15,050 nucleotides of DNA from Thermoplasmata archaeon (GTDB lineage: Archaea > Thermoplasmatota > Thermoplasmata > Thermoplasmatales > Thermoplasmataceae), in NCBI GenBank assembly GCA_021793945.1, contig JAJYRT010000035.1, positions 1 through 15,050 on the forward strand. The letters run 5' to 3'. The position numbers and the translations under genes are program-made. Below the pieces are notes generated by a model that had not been told where the DNA came from, did not search any database, and saw only the letters and a list, made by a program, of their open reading frames with translations. Below are positions 7,112-13,968 of the stretch, one piece after another. Positions within the stretch are counted from its first letter, which is position 1. Each line of letters begins with the position of its first letter.

Positions 7112-7360
7112 TGTGAACGAGAAAACCCACCCCTTCAAGTGGGATGAGAGCGAACCAAATGCTCATAACATCAGTGAATATCGGATAATACAGGGAGCCA
7201 TGAAAGCCTACAAATTCCGATTGTATCCATCCGTTGATCAGGAGAAACTGCTAAACAACCAGTTAACCCTTTGCAGGGAATTATACAACGCATTCCCGCA
7301 GCAATGGCAACTCGGGTCGCTGAAGCGGGAAGCCCACGGTAACGCCGGGGAGGATGTCAC
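7112..7360 (+). mobile_element. Internally deleted IS200/IS605-family element (palindrome-associated, TnpB-type remnant)
   Basis: A 249-bp non-autonomous element carries both ends but almost no transposase. At the left end, CCCAC (7126-7130) pairs with GTGGG (7139-7143) over the loop CCCTTCAA, the subterminal hairpin expected in this family, followed by a conserved-looking stretch GCGAACCAAATGCTCATAAC. A tnpB start follows at 7200. At the right end, CCC-A-CGG (7333-7339) pairs with CCGGGG (7345-7350) with one bulged A, followed by GAGGATGTCAC. TCAC stands immediately before the left boundary (7108-7111) and ends the element (7357-7360), as expected for a family that inserts 3' of a tetranucleotide without target duplication. 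GAAA and GAAG directly 5' of the two hairpins could be the guide sequences. Boundaries are inferred; a full-length relative would be needed for mobilisation in trans. Confidence 0.7.
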
Positions 7361-7424
7361 AGAAGTTTCCACATCAGATAGGCATCAGAAGCGTCGCTGT
7401 AATATGCTCTTATTACAGATATAA
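7200..7424 (+). pseudogene. tnpB: tnpB remnant: N-terminus joined in frame to C-terminal tail
   Basis: The frame from ATG 7200, preceded by GGGAG 4 bases upstream, begins MKAYKFRLYPSVDQEKLL and NNQLTLCRELYNA, the standard first 31 residues of IS605 OrfB/TnpB. It then passes directly into GSLKREAHG, resembling the extreme C-terminal tail found in TnpB proteins, and runs out of the element to a stop at 7422-7424. The RuvC-like nuclease core (DED residues) and the zinc-binding CxxC pairs are absent, so about 350 residues have been lost, probably by an in-frame deletion near 7290-7300. No activity is expected. The reading frame also stays open upstream to a GTG at 7113, inside the element's left end. 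Confidence 0.75.
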
Positions 7425-7818
7425 TCGAGAAACCGAATGCCTTGTAAAAACCTATTGCCTGATCATTGTCAGTTCTAACCTCAAGTCTCACGGAGAGAAG
7501 GTTCTCACGGTTGCACACTTCCACAAAGTTGTTCATCAGGGCCATGCCTATCCCCTTTCTCCTGAAATTGGAATCCACAGCCAGAAGAAGAATCCTCGCC
7601 TCAGTTCTGGAGAATTTAGAACCTACGATGAATCCCACTATGCGGTCATTTACGGTATATACAATGAAGGAGTTTGGCCAGGCTTCATAAAGATCCAGAA
7701 GCAGAGTATCGGTATAATATTCAGTCAGGGAGCTGTTTCCTATTTCCACTACTTTCCTGATATCTTCAGGCCCAAATTTTCTCGTCCCTGCGACCACTGC
7801 ATCTCTCACTGCAGACAT
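7357..7818 (-). CDS. GNAT-family N-acetyltransferase (RimI/Ard1-like)
   Basis: This is a 153-residue acetyl-CoA-dependent acetyltransferase. The acetyl-CoA pyrophosphate loop is visible as RRKGIG (86-91) after the strand ARILLLAVDSNF (74-85). The RimI-like second half reads RLEVRTDNDQAIGFYKAFGF (111-130), with Tyr125 in the place of the usual general acid. These features are close to the N-terminal protein acetyltransferases of archaea, but the substrate could equally be a small molecule. Start ATG 7818 has AGGAG ending about 10 bases upstream. Its TATA-like box is more than 100 bases away (7931-7938), so the gene probably has an unusually long leader. The stop codon TGA (7357-7359) is formed by the last bases of the adjacent IS605-type element. 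It lies downstream of and codirectional with the CLC gene, 153 bases apart. Confidence 0.85.
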   Translation of the reverse strand: MSAVRDAVVAGTRKFGPEDIRKVVEIGNSSLTEYYTDTLLLDLYEAWPNSFIVYTVNDRIVGFIVGSKFSRTEARILLLAVDSNFRRKGIGMALMNNFVEVCNRENLLSVRLEVRTDNDQAIGFYKAFGFSIISVIRAYYSDASDAYLMWKLL

Positions 7819-7930
7819 ATTTCACTCGCTCCTGGAAAATGGCAGTCCGCTCATGAAGGAACCTCGCCTCAAGCAACAGTTCTTTGTGCAATCCATTCCA
7901 GGTCTTGCCATTTCCAGTCATGTGTTAAGG

Positions 7931-7938
7931 ATATATAT
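7931..7938 (-). promoter_or_regulatory. TATA-like box in the CLC-GNAT spacer
   Basis: ATATATAT in the 153-base spacer is the best promoter match before the GNAT gene. Initiation would be expected near 7908, giving a leader of about 90 bases, exceptional among the near-leaderless genes of this window. Confidence 0.35.
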
Positions 7939-7971
7939 GCTTTGAAATAGATTGATAGGAACATTCTCCCT

Positions 7972-9780
7972 TTATCCTATCTTGGATTGCTCCAATTTTA
8001 TTTTTCTTATCTCCCTGTTGTAAGCGTCTGCAATATCTGCCAGTCCAATCGTCCCCTTTACGATCTGCGGGTTTGCATCGTCAACAACAACCACCTTTCC
8101 AGTCGTTGTTGTAGTGAGCAGATCGAGGGCGGTGTGCATGGTTGCGGTGGTCTTCACATATTTGACATCCGTATCCATGATATCCCTGACTCTGGTACTG
8201 TCTATGTCCATTGACGGCTTAACAGCCTCGACTGATAAGAAGCCTTTCAACATGCCATTCTCCTGGACCACTACCCCTTTCGTCCTGCTCTCCCTCATTG
8301 TCTGGAGAGCCTCCCGAAGAGGAGCATCGGGAGAAACCCAGTAATAATCCTTCTTCATTGATTCGTAAGCAGTTATGTCATCCAGTATCGGTCTTTCATA
8401 CTCCAGCCTGTGTGCAGGAGAACTTTGCCTGTTAGGTAACTGCTTGCTGTAGATTGAGTACTTCTGGCCAGATATATAATACGAGATCACCGTCGCTATC
8501 ATAAGAGGCAGGAAGAGAGTGTAACCACCGGTCATCTCTGTCCCCATTATGATGACAGAAATCGGCGCCTTCGAGATCCCCCCAAAAAAAGAGATCATCC
8601 CTATGATAGTGACCTCTATTACGTTCAGGTACGGGAAGAATGGCACAAAAAGTACCCCCATCAACGCCCCTACAAGAGCTCCGGTTACCATACCTGGGGC
8701 GAACACTCCTCCTGAACCGCCAGACCCTATGGTAAATGAGGTTGCTATTATCTTTGCTATTATGAGTGCCAGCAGAAGCCAGACGGGGAAGAGAGAGAGC
8801 CGGTCATAGAATATGAGCTGAACCCATCCATATCCAAGACCAAGTATTTCCGGGAAGAAAATTCCTATCATGCCCACGATTAGCCCCCCTATGGCAGGTT
8901 TCACGAATTTTGGAAGCTTCCTGATCCTGCGGAACATACCCTGGATCCCATAGAATGAGATTACGTAAAACACACCGAATAGACCGGCCACAACGCCGAC
9001 CAGAGAATACAGGATAAGAGATTCCGGATGAGAGAAACCGAGCACACCTGCGCCAGGTATATCAAATAGGGGCCTGTAACCGAAGTTATATCCAAAAATA
9101 ATATAACCTGTGACCGAAGCGATGATTGAGGGTATCAAGGCATCCACCTCAAAGTCTCGCCTGTAAAGGATTTCCGTACTGAGCAAAGCACCGCCAAGAG
9201 GCGCCAGGAATATGCTTCCAATCCCTGCCCCTATTCCAGCAGCCATGGCTATCCTCCGATCGTGATCGTCCATCCTGAATGCATCTGCAATAAATGATCC
9301 AAAACCTGCAGCAATTTGGGCAGTTGGACCCTCCCTCCCAGCACTTCCTCCAGATCCTATGGTTATAGCCGATGCAACCGTCTTAACTAGAGGTACGCGC
9401 CTCCTGATTTTCCCGTTCTTATTGTGAAATGCGTCAATTGCAGCATCAGTGCCGTGACCCTCAGCCTCAGGAGCGAAACGGAAGATAATTATCCCTGAAA
9501 TTAGCCCACCCAGTGTGGTGGATACCGGGATTAGAATTCTGTCAAAAGTTCCGATGACATATGTAGGCGACCCGCCTGATGCAGCGGTCACTGGAGGTAT
9601 AAAACCGGTTATTCCTGTCAACATAAGTACGGTGACGAGTTTTATTCCGTAATAGAGCGCATATGACCCAAGGCCGGCAGCTATTCCTATGAGGACCCCG
9701 ACAATAACCCATTTCCTTATCTGTCCCTTCGCAATGAAGTCGTCAAGCTTTCTGGCAAAATCGCTAATGTTGTTTTCCGT
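7972..9780 (-). CDS. CLC-family chloride channel/transporter with C-terminal CBS pair
   Basis: This is a membrane protein moving chloride or another anion, with a cytoplasmic regulatory CBS pair. The first ATG (9624) would begin inside the membrane domain; the open frame continues 52 codons upstream with FARKLDDFIAKGQIRKW and a full first helix (WVIVGVLIGIAAGLGSYALYY), so the real start is upstream. No ATG, GTG or TTG occurs there; ACG at 9780 (26 bases after the TATA-like box) or ATT at 9768 are candidates. Numbering from 9780 (602 residues): GHGTD (about 108-112) replaces the usual GSGIP filter; GREGP (148-152) holds the gating glutamate Glu150; GVFAP is at 358-362; the filter tyrosine is Tyr441. 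The site matching the internal proton glutamate of the E. coli antiporter is Ile204. CBS domains cover about 472-524 and 530-592. It follows XPD by 67 bases on the same strand but has its own promoter-like box. Confidence 0.9.
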   Translation of the reverse strand, partial: TENNISDFARKLDDFIAKGQIRKWVIVGVLIGIAAGLGSYALYYGIKLVTVLMLTGITGFIPPVTAASGGSPTYVIGTFDRILIPVSTTLGGLISGIIIFRFAPEAEGHGTDAAIDAFHNKNGKIRRRVPLVKTVASAITIGSGGSAGREGPTAQIAAGFGSFIADAFRMDDHDRRIAMAAGIGAGIGSIFLAPLGGALLSTEILYRRDFEVDALIPSIIASVTGYIIFGYNFGYRPLFDIPGAGVLGFSHPESLILYSLVGVVAGLFGVFYVISFYGIQGMFRRIRKLPKFVKPAIGGLIVGMIGIFFPEILGLGYGWVQLIFYDRLSLFPVWLLLALIIAKIIATSFTIGSGGSGGVFAPGMVTGALVGALMGVLFVPFFPYLNVIEVTIIGMISFFGGISKAPISVIIMGTEMTGGYTLFLPLMIATVISYYISGQKYSIYSKQLPNRQSSPAHRLEYERPILDDITAYESMKKDYYWVSPDAPLREALQTMRESRTKGVVVQENGMLKGFLSVEAVKPSMDIDSTRVRDIMDTDVKYVKTTATMHTALDLLTTTTTGKVVVVDDANPQIVKGTIGLADIADAYNREIRKIKLEQSKIG

Positions 9781-9801
9781 GGCGTTACGCTATACGTGCA
9801 T

Positions 9802-9810
9802 ATTATTTAA
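9802..9810 (-). promoter_or_regulatory. TATA-like box of the CLC gene
   Basis: TTAAATAAT on the minus strand is centred 26 bases upstream of the ACG codon at 9780 and 38 bases upstream of the ATT at 9768. It points to initiation at about 9780. Confidence 0.5.
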
Positions 9811-9832
9811 TTTTTGAAACATGCATTTGCAG

Positions 9833-9844
9833 GATTTCGAAATC
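9833..9844. repeat. Perfect 12-bp palindrome GATTTCGAAATC
   Basis: The palindrome is centred between 9838 and 9839, a few bases after the XPD stop codon and about 23 bases upstream of the CLC TATA-like box on the minus strand. Its position suits an operator or activator site for the CLC gene, but it could also be chance. Confidence 0.35.
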
Positions 9845-9847
9845 ATT

Positions 9848-11707
9848 TCACCCATTTTTCATAAAGAAATCAGATACTGCCTTTTCAGGGTCAGTGGATA
9901 GCTCAAGACCCTGAATGTATTTCATGAACGATGCTGCTCTCCTGTCAAGTATTACTGCCATCCCCCGGTCCTTCTCGTTCCTTATGAGCCTACCGATTGC
10001 CTGCTTCATTCTTATTGCCGTGGGAAAAATTACGGAATACAGCCAGCCGTTCCCGTATTTCCTCTCATAATATTCCATGATTGCCTTCTGCTTTGCGTCC
10101 GGCCTCGGGTACGGAATGCCCGCAATTATGACCATCTCCAGCTCTACGCCCGGAAAGTTCATGCCTTCTGATATCCTGCCTCCGGATACAGCAAAAATAG
10201 CGGACTTCCCCTTTCTAAATTTCCTTACCATTTCCATGAGAGATCCCTGATCTATGTTCCTGCGCTCTGAAAAGTACCGGAAGCTGAATCCTTGCATTGA
10301 GACCTTGTCCATGGTGCTGTATGAGGGAAAAAATACTATTGTGTTCCTTCCCGCTGTCGTGATGATCTTCTCTATCGCGTCGTGCATTTTGGCAGCTTCC
10401 TGATCATCGAATTCATCGTACTTTGTTGTAATGCCGCCATCATATACTATTTTCCTGTTCTCCTCTGGAAAAATATATGGGACAATCATGTGATTCATGT
10501 CCGTAAACCCGGTAACATTCTTGTAGACCTCAAAGGGGTCAAGTGTGCCGGACATATGTATGGTCCACGATTCCCTCAATGGATCAAGTATTTTGGATGG
10601 GTCCATGCAGACCGCCTCGATTGTTCCAAGCCGTTCGCGTGAGACAATAGCCGCGTATACTTCATCGTCAAGGGTTTCCCATGCCCGAAGCCGGTCGGCT
10701 ATGGAAAGTATCACTGTCCTTGGAACTCTTCCCTCCTTTTCCCGTTTCTCCGCGATATAGTCCCCGAAGATGCTCATATAGTCAACAAGGCTGCTGTATT
10801 TCTCTGAGCTCATGGAATTCTCAATCATCATGTATTCACGAAATTCATCGAACCTGATGCGGGTTTCTCCACTCTCACCTATCTTGTCCCTGACAAGATC
10901 AGTGATCGCATTCCTGATCATCTCTATGAAATCTGATGTCCTTACCCGTTGCATCAGCTCGAAATCCCCGAATTCCGTGCCCTCCCTTTCTGCAAGGTTC
11001 AACTGGTTCACGCTTATGGAGAATGATGAGAATTCCCTTGCTATGTCCGGAAGATTGTGTGCCTCGTCCAGGATAACTATAAGCTTGTCCCGCGAAACGC
11101 CCCAGTTGTAGATCAGCCTTCCTGAAGTGACAGGGTTGAGAAAGATTGCATAAGGAGCTATTACAAGATTTGCATCCTTCATTGAGAACTTGAGGCTCTC
11201 GTATGCACAGAAGCCATTTTCCTTTGCATATACGAAGAATTCCTCTGCAGTTGGATTATTGCTGAAGAGATAATTCTGGACATCCTTTGACCTGACTTTG
11301 TCATTGAAGTATCTGCAGGAACTCGGGTCTCCAGACATTACTTTCCTCTTTCTCAGGGAACAGAACCTCGACAGGGATTCAGCTGTGAAATCAGCAGAAT
11401 CCTCAACTTCCCTGTAGAGCGCGCAGAGGTTTGTCCTGCCCTGCAATGGTATCGCCTTTACTCCGAAATCTTTACCTATCCTCCGTATCTCGCTTATGAT
11501 CTGTTCCTGCTGTGAGTTTGTTCTTGTGAGATAGAGTATCTTCCTTGTGCCATTATCCGATAGATCCAGGGCAGAGACCAGTCCCATCAGTGTCTTGCCG
11601 GATCCTGTGGGCGACTCTACCGCAGCCGATCCGTGCTTCCTGACGTTTTCGGTTATGAACTCAATGACGGCCTTCTGGTAGCTCCTTAGTTCTACGGCAC
11701 TTTGCAC
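9848..11707 (-). CDS. xpd: XPD/Rad3-family Fe-S DNA helicase
   Basis: This is a 5'-to-3' superfamily 2 helicase of 619 residues, the archaeal counterpart of the TFIIH subunit XPD, acting in nucleotide excision repair or related DNA processing. Walker A is SPTGSGKT (32-39), motif Ia includes YLTRTNSQQEQ (59-69), and the DEAH box is at 214-217 in VILDEAHNLPD. Four cysteines at 95, 116, 131 and 167 occupy the positions that bind the 4Fe-4S cluster. The C-terminal helicase half has SGTLDPF, FPSYSTMDKV, FAVSGGRISEGMNFPG and motif VI QAIGRLIR (569-576). Length and order match the crystallised Thermoplasma acidophilum XPD (about 620 residues) closely. The start is GTG at 11707; no in-frame ATG lies before the conserved LRSYQ. 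It is divergent from the PAC2-family gene and followed by CLC. Confidence 0.97.
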   Translation of the reverse strand: MQSAVELRSYQKAVIEFITENVRKHGSAAVESPTGSGKTLMGLVSALDLSDNGTRKILYLTRTNSQQEQIISEIRRIGKDFGVKAIPLQGRTNLCALYREVEDSADFTAESLSRFCSLRKRKVMSGDPSSCRYFNDKVRSKDVQNYLFSNNPTAEEFFVYAKENGFCAYESLKFSMKDANLVIAPYAIFLNPVTSGRLIYNWGVSRDKLIVILDEAHNLPDIAREFSSFSISVNQLNLAEREGTEFGDFELMQRVRTSDFIEMIRNAITDLVRDKIGESGETRIRFDEFREYMMIENSMSSEKYSSLVDYMSIFGDYIAEKREKEGRVPRTVILSIADRLRAWETLDDEVYAAIVSRERLGTIEAVCMDPSKILDPLRESWTIHMSGTLDPFEVYKNVTGFTDMNHMIVPYIFPEENRKIVYDGGITTKYDEFDDQEAAKMHDAIEKIITTAGRNTIVFFPSYSTMDKVSMQGFSFRYFSERRNIDQGSLMEMVRKFRKGKSAIFAVSGGRISEGMNFPGVELEMVIIAGIPYPRPDAKQKAIMEYYERKYGNGWLYSVIFPTAIRMKQAIGRLIRNEKDRGMAVILDRRAASFMKYIQGLELSTDPEKAVSDFFMKNG

Positions 11708-11724
11708 AAAATCACTTCTTCTTG

Positions 11725-11733
11725 ATTATTTTT
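11725..11733 (-). promoter_or_regulatory. Possible TATA-like box of xpd
   Basis: AAAAATAAT on the minus strand is centred about 22 bases before the GTG start at 11707. Spacing is slightly short compared with the other promoters here. Confidence 0.3.
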
Positions 11734-11782
11734 CCTCGTAATAACATTGTCCTTTCTGATCCCGCAATAATTATGGGCAACA

Positions 11783-11791
11783 TTTAATTAT
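11783..11791 (+). promoter_or_regulatory. TATA box of the PAC2-family gene
   Basis: TTTAATTAT is centred 33 bases upstream of the ATG at 11820, implying a leader of only a few bases. Confidence 0.45.
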
Positions 11792-11819
11792 TCTTCTTGG
11801 CATTAATACTCGTGGAATA

Positions 11820-12575
11820 ATGGCAGGAAAGGATGAGCTATTTTCAACAGCAGTGGTGGAGATCGAGAAGCGAGAGTATGATCACCCGATCATTATCGGA
11901 GGGTTTGCAGGCAGCACCATGGCCGGACTGCTATCCGTAGGATACCTCATTGAACAGCTTGGAATGCACCAGGTTGCCCATGTGAAATCCCCATACATTC
12001 CTCCTGTGGCAGTGTTTGTCGGAAACAAGCTCAGACACCCTTTCAGGATATACAGCAACAGGAAAGGTGACATTATGGCCATAATAAGCGAAGTCCCTAT
12101 CAGCGACATGGGACTTTATGAGATATCCGCCTCAATCATAGAATGGGCCAAGGGTATTGGAGCATCAGAAATAGTGATTCTTGACGGAATACCTGTTGAC
12201 GAGGTGCTGGAAACAAGAAAATCTTACTGCATAGCTGAAAGTGATGAACTGGCAAAGTGCATAAAGAACGGGATTCCCGGAGCACAGTCAGCCATAATAA
12301 CGGGAATTGGCGGAAGTCTTCTGAATGAATGCCTCGTCAAGGGTTTCAGGGGGAGCTCACTCATAACCCCGTGCTCTGTGGAGATTCCCGATCCGGGATC
12401 TGCGCTTTCCCTGATCCAGGCAATAACACTGAAGACCGGATTGAAGATAGACACAAAACTTCTGCAGGACAGCGTCAACAAGATGCATGAAGAGATGGCC
12501 GCAGTGATAAAGCAGTACACAGACGCCCAGAGCAAGAAGGGGGGGAAGGTTTCAGAGGAAACTATGTACAGGTAG
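11820..12575 (+). CDS. PAC2-family proteasome assembly chaperone homologue
   Basis: This is a soluble 251-residue protein of the PAC2 family, which in archaea includes PbaA and PbaB, relatives of the eukaryotic 20S proteasome assembly chaperones Pac1/Pac2. The fold is suggested by PIIIGGFAGSTMAGLLSVGYL (the beginning of the alpha/beta domain, about 24-44), IYSNRKGDIMAIISEVPIS, IVILDGIPV in the middle and IITGIGGSLLNECL (about 159-172). A helical region with many Lys and Glu follows (about 205-240). The chain ends with Met249-Tyr250-Arg251, a perfect hydrophobic-Tyr-any (HbYX) tail of the kind used by proteasome activators to dock in alpha-ring pockets, and reported for PbaB. I infer proteasome binding, not just assembly. 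ATG at 11820 follows the box at 11783-11791. It is divergent from xpd and converges with the TPR gene, stops 2 bases apart. Confidence 0.88.
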   Translation: MAGKDELFSTAVVEIEKREYDHPIIIGGFAGSTMAGLLSVGYLIEQLGMHQVAHVKSPYIPPVAVFVGNKLRHPFRIYSNRKGDIMAIISEVPISDMGLYEISASIIEWAKGIGASEIVILDGIPVDEVLETRKSYCIAESDELAKCIKNGIPGAQSAIITGIGGSLLNECLVKGFRGSSLITPCSVEIPDPGSALSLIQAITLKTGLKIDTKLLQDSVNKMHEEMAAVIKQYTDAQSKKGGKVSEETMYR

Positions 12576-12577
12576 AA

Positions 12578-13276
12578 TCACGGCTTATTTGCCCTGATTT
12601 CATCTATCCTGTCCTGGATGACCGTTGCGTCCGGAGCCTTATCCTTTATTGATTCAAGAATTTCAATAGCCTCGTTCCTTCTGGACAATTTCACAAGAAG
12701 GTTGGCTTTCTCCATCTTGTAAAGATAACCCTCCGGTACAAGCTTCAGGGCGGAGTCAATATCCAGAAGGGCTTTCTCGTAGTTTTTCAGATCCATGTAC
12801 GCCTGGTATCGCTTGTAGATGAATATCTGGTCAGCAGAATTCAGGTCCACTGCCCTGCTATAGTCCTTCAGGGCTTCATCGTAATTCTTCATTTTCCAGA
12901 ATACATTTCCTCTGTTGTAGTAATAATCCGGAACATCGTTTTCAATCTTGATTGCTTCGTTGAATTCTGCCATGGCCTCGTCCATTTTACCGAGGTCTTC
13001 AAGGGCGGATGCAAGAGCGTTGTGGTAGTCCGAATGCTCCCCGAAGAGTTCAATTGCCTTCTTATAATCGGCTATGGACTGCTCAAGCATCTTCATCGAG
13101 TAATATGTGAGTCCCCTGTTGAAATAATAGTCTGGATCCTTTCCGTTAATCTTTATAGCTTTAGTGAACTGCTGAATAGCTTCAGGATACTTCATCAGGT
13201 TGAAATATGAAATTCCCCTTTCATTGTAGTCGTCAGCCTGCTCTGTTTTATCCTGTAATATGAAATCGTTTGCCAC
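12578..13276 (-). CDS. Tetratricopeptide-repeat protein
   Basis: This 232-residue protein is made almost wholly of TPR helical hairpins, with no signal peptide or membrane segment, so it is likely a cytoplasmic protein-protein scaffold. At least five 34-residue repeats are clear: about 15-48 (DYNERGISYFNLMKYPEAIQ), 49-82 (DYYFNRGLTYYSMKMLEQSI), 83-116, 117-150 (DYYYNRGNVFWKMKNYDEAL) and 151-184, with a degenerate sixth to about 220. The consensus Trp/Leu-Gly-Tyr-Ala-Pro positions are mostly kept (YYNRG, YEKAL, AIKIN). Partners are unknown. The start is GTG at 13276: a strong SD-like GGAGATCA lies at 13283-13290, yet the TATA-like box at 13298-13306 predicts initiation right at the GTG. It follows RNase HII by 65 bases on the same strand. 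Confidence 0.85.
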   Translation of the reverse strand: MANDFILQDKTEQADDYNERGISYFNLMKYPEAIQQFTKAIKINGKDPDYYFNRGLTYYSMKMLEQSIADYKKAIELFGEHSDYHNALASALEDLGKMDEAMAEFNEAIKIENDVPDYYYNRGNVFWKMKNYDEALKDYSRAVDLNSADQIFIYKRYQAYMDLKNYEKALLDIDSALKLVPEGYLYKMEKANLLVKLSRRNEAIEILESIKDKAPDATVIQDRIDEIRANKP

Positions 13277-13282
13277 TCTGGT

Positions 13283-13290
13283 TGATCTCC
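13283..13290 (-). promoter_or_regulatory. Shine-Dalgarno-like site before the TPR gene
   Basis: GGAGATCA on the minus strand ends 6 bases before the GTG start and is complementary to the expected 16S rRNA 3' end. It can act only if transcription starts further upstream than the TATA-like box suggests, for example by read-through from RNase HII. Confidence 0.45.
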
Positions 13291-13297
13291 ATGCTCT

Positions 13298-13306
13298 ATT
13301 TTAAAT
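13298..13306 (-). promoter_or_regulatory. TATA-like box of the TPR gene
   Basis: ATTTAAAAT on the minus strand is centred 26 bases upstream of the GTG start at 13276, predicting a leaderless mRNA. Confidence 0.4.
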
Positions 13307-13341
13307 CTTTTTCATTCGAGCGATAACAGAACTTATGACTA

Positions 13342-13968
13342 TCAGATCAGGCGCTGGTTGCCAGTTTCACTCCTGATGCGCCTGAATGTAGCCCATTCTG
13401 TTCTTACTATGCCGGAAATGTCTGTGCCTCTTGATATTTCACGCTTCAGAAAATCTATTGTGCATGGATCTGAGGGATAGCCTGATCCCACTTCTCCATA
13501 TTCTTCCTTTATCTTATCGATCTCCCTGTCCCTGGTAACCTTGGCAATTATGGATGCCGCTGAAACGGCAGGATATTTTGCATCTGCCTTGTGTTCGCAT
13601 ACTACGCTTTTCCCTGTTTCGGATTTGAACCTCCTTTCTGCCCTTTCTGTAACCGGATCAAAGCAGTCAAGGAAGATATCTCCTTCCGCCTGTGTGATGA
13701 GTTTTGAATAGTGGATATATTCAATTTCGTTGAGGGACATCTGCCTCATCATTTGATTTAAAGTTGAGGATTGTATTATATCAACAGACACTTTACAGGC
13801 AGATCTCTCAATGAGACGGAAAAGTCTCTCTCTCCCATTTGGAGATAGCAGTTTTGAGTCCTTCACGCCCATGGATCTTAGAGTCTCCACTTCTCCACAC
13901 ACAAGTGCTATAACCATGGGTCCTATCACCGGACCTCTACCCGCTTCATCTATGCCGCACTGAATCAT
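13342..13968 (-). CDS. rnhB: Ribonuclease HII
   Basis: This enzyme cleaves RNA in RNA-DNA hybrids, including single ribonucleotides left in DNA. Motif I is GIDEAGRGPVIGP at the very N-terminus, motif II VKDSKLLSP, and motif III EHKADAKYPAVSAASIIAKVTRDRE, which together with Asp101 in FLDCFDP give the D-E-D-D metal site (Asp7, Glu8, Asp101, Asp129 from the ATG at 13968). Later, GSGYPSDP and EWATFRR are also typical of archaeal RNase HII. Length is 208 residues. I chose ATG 13968 because it yields MIQCGIDEAGRG, matching how the family usually begins; a TTG at 14001 would add 11 residues. I see no convincing SD or TATA box for either. The TPR gene follows on the same strand. Confidence 0.95.
   Translation of the reverse strand: MIQCGIDEAGRGPVIGPMVIALVCGEVETLRSMGVKDSKLLSPNGRERLFRLIERSACKVSVDIIQSSTLNQMMRQMSLNEIEYIHYSKLITQAEGDIFLDCFDPVTERAERRFKSETGKSVVCEHKADAKYPAVSAASIIAKVTRDREIDKIKEEYGEVGSGYPSDPCTIDFLKREISRGTDISGIVRTEWATFRRIRSETGNQRLI

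Noticed and set aside
7766..7921. 51-codon minus-strand frame (MTGNGKTWNGLHKELLLEA...) ahead of and overlapping the GNAT gene
   Set aside because: It starts only 13 bases from the TATA-like box centre, too close to be transcribed from it, and overlaps GNAT by about 50 bases in another frame. The composition is helix-like, but there is no other support.
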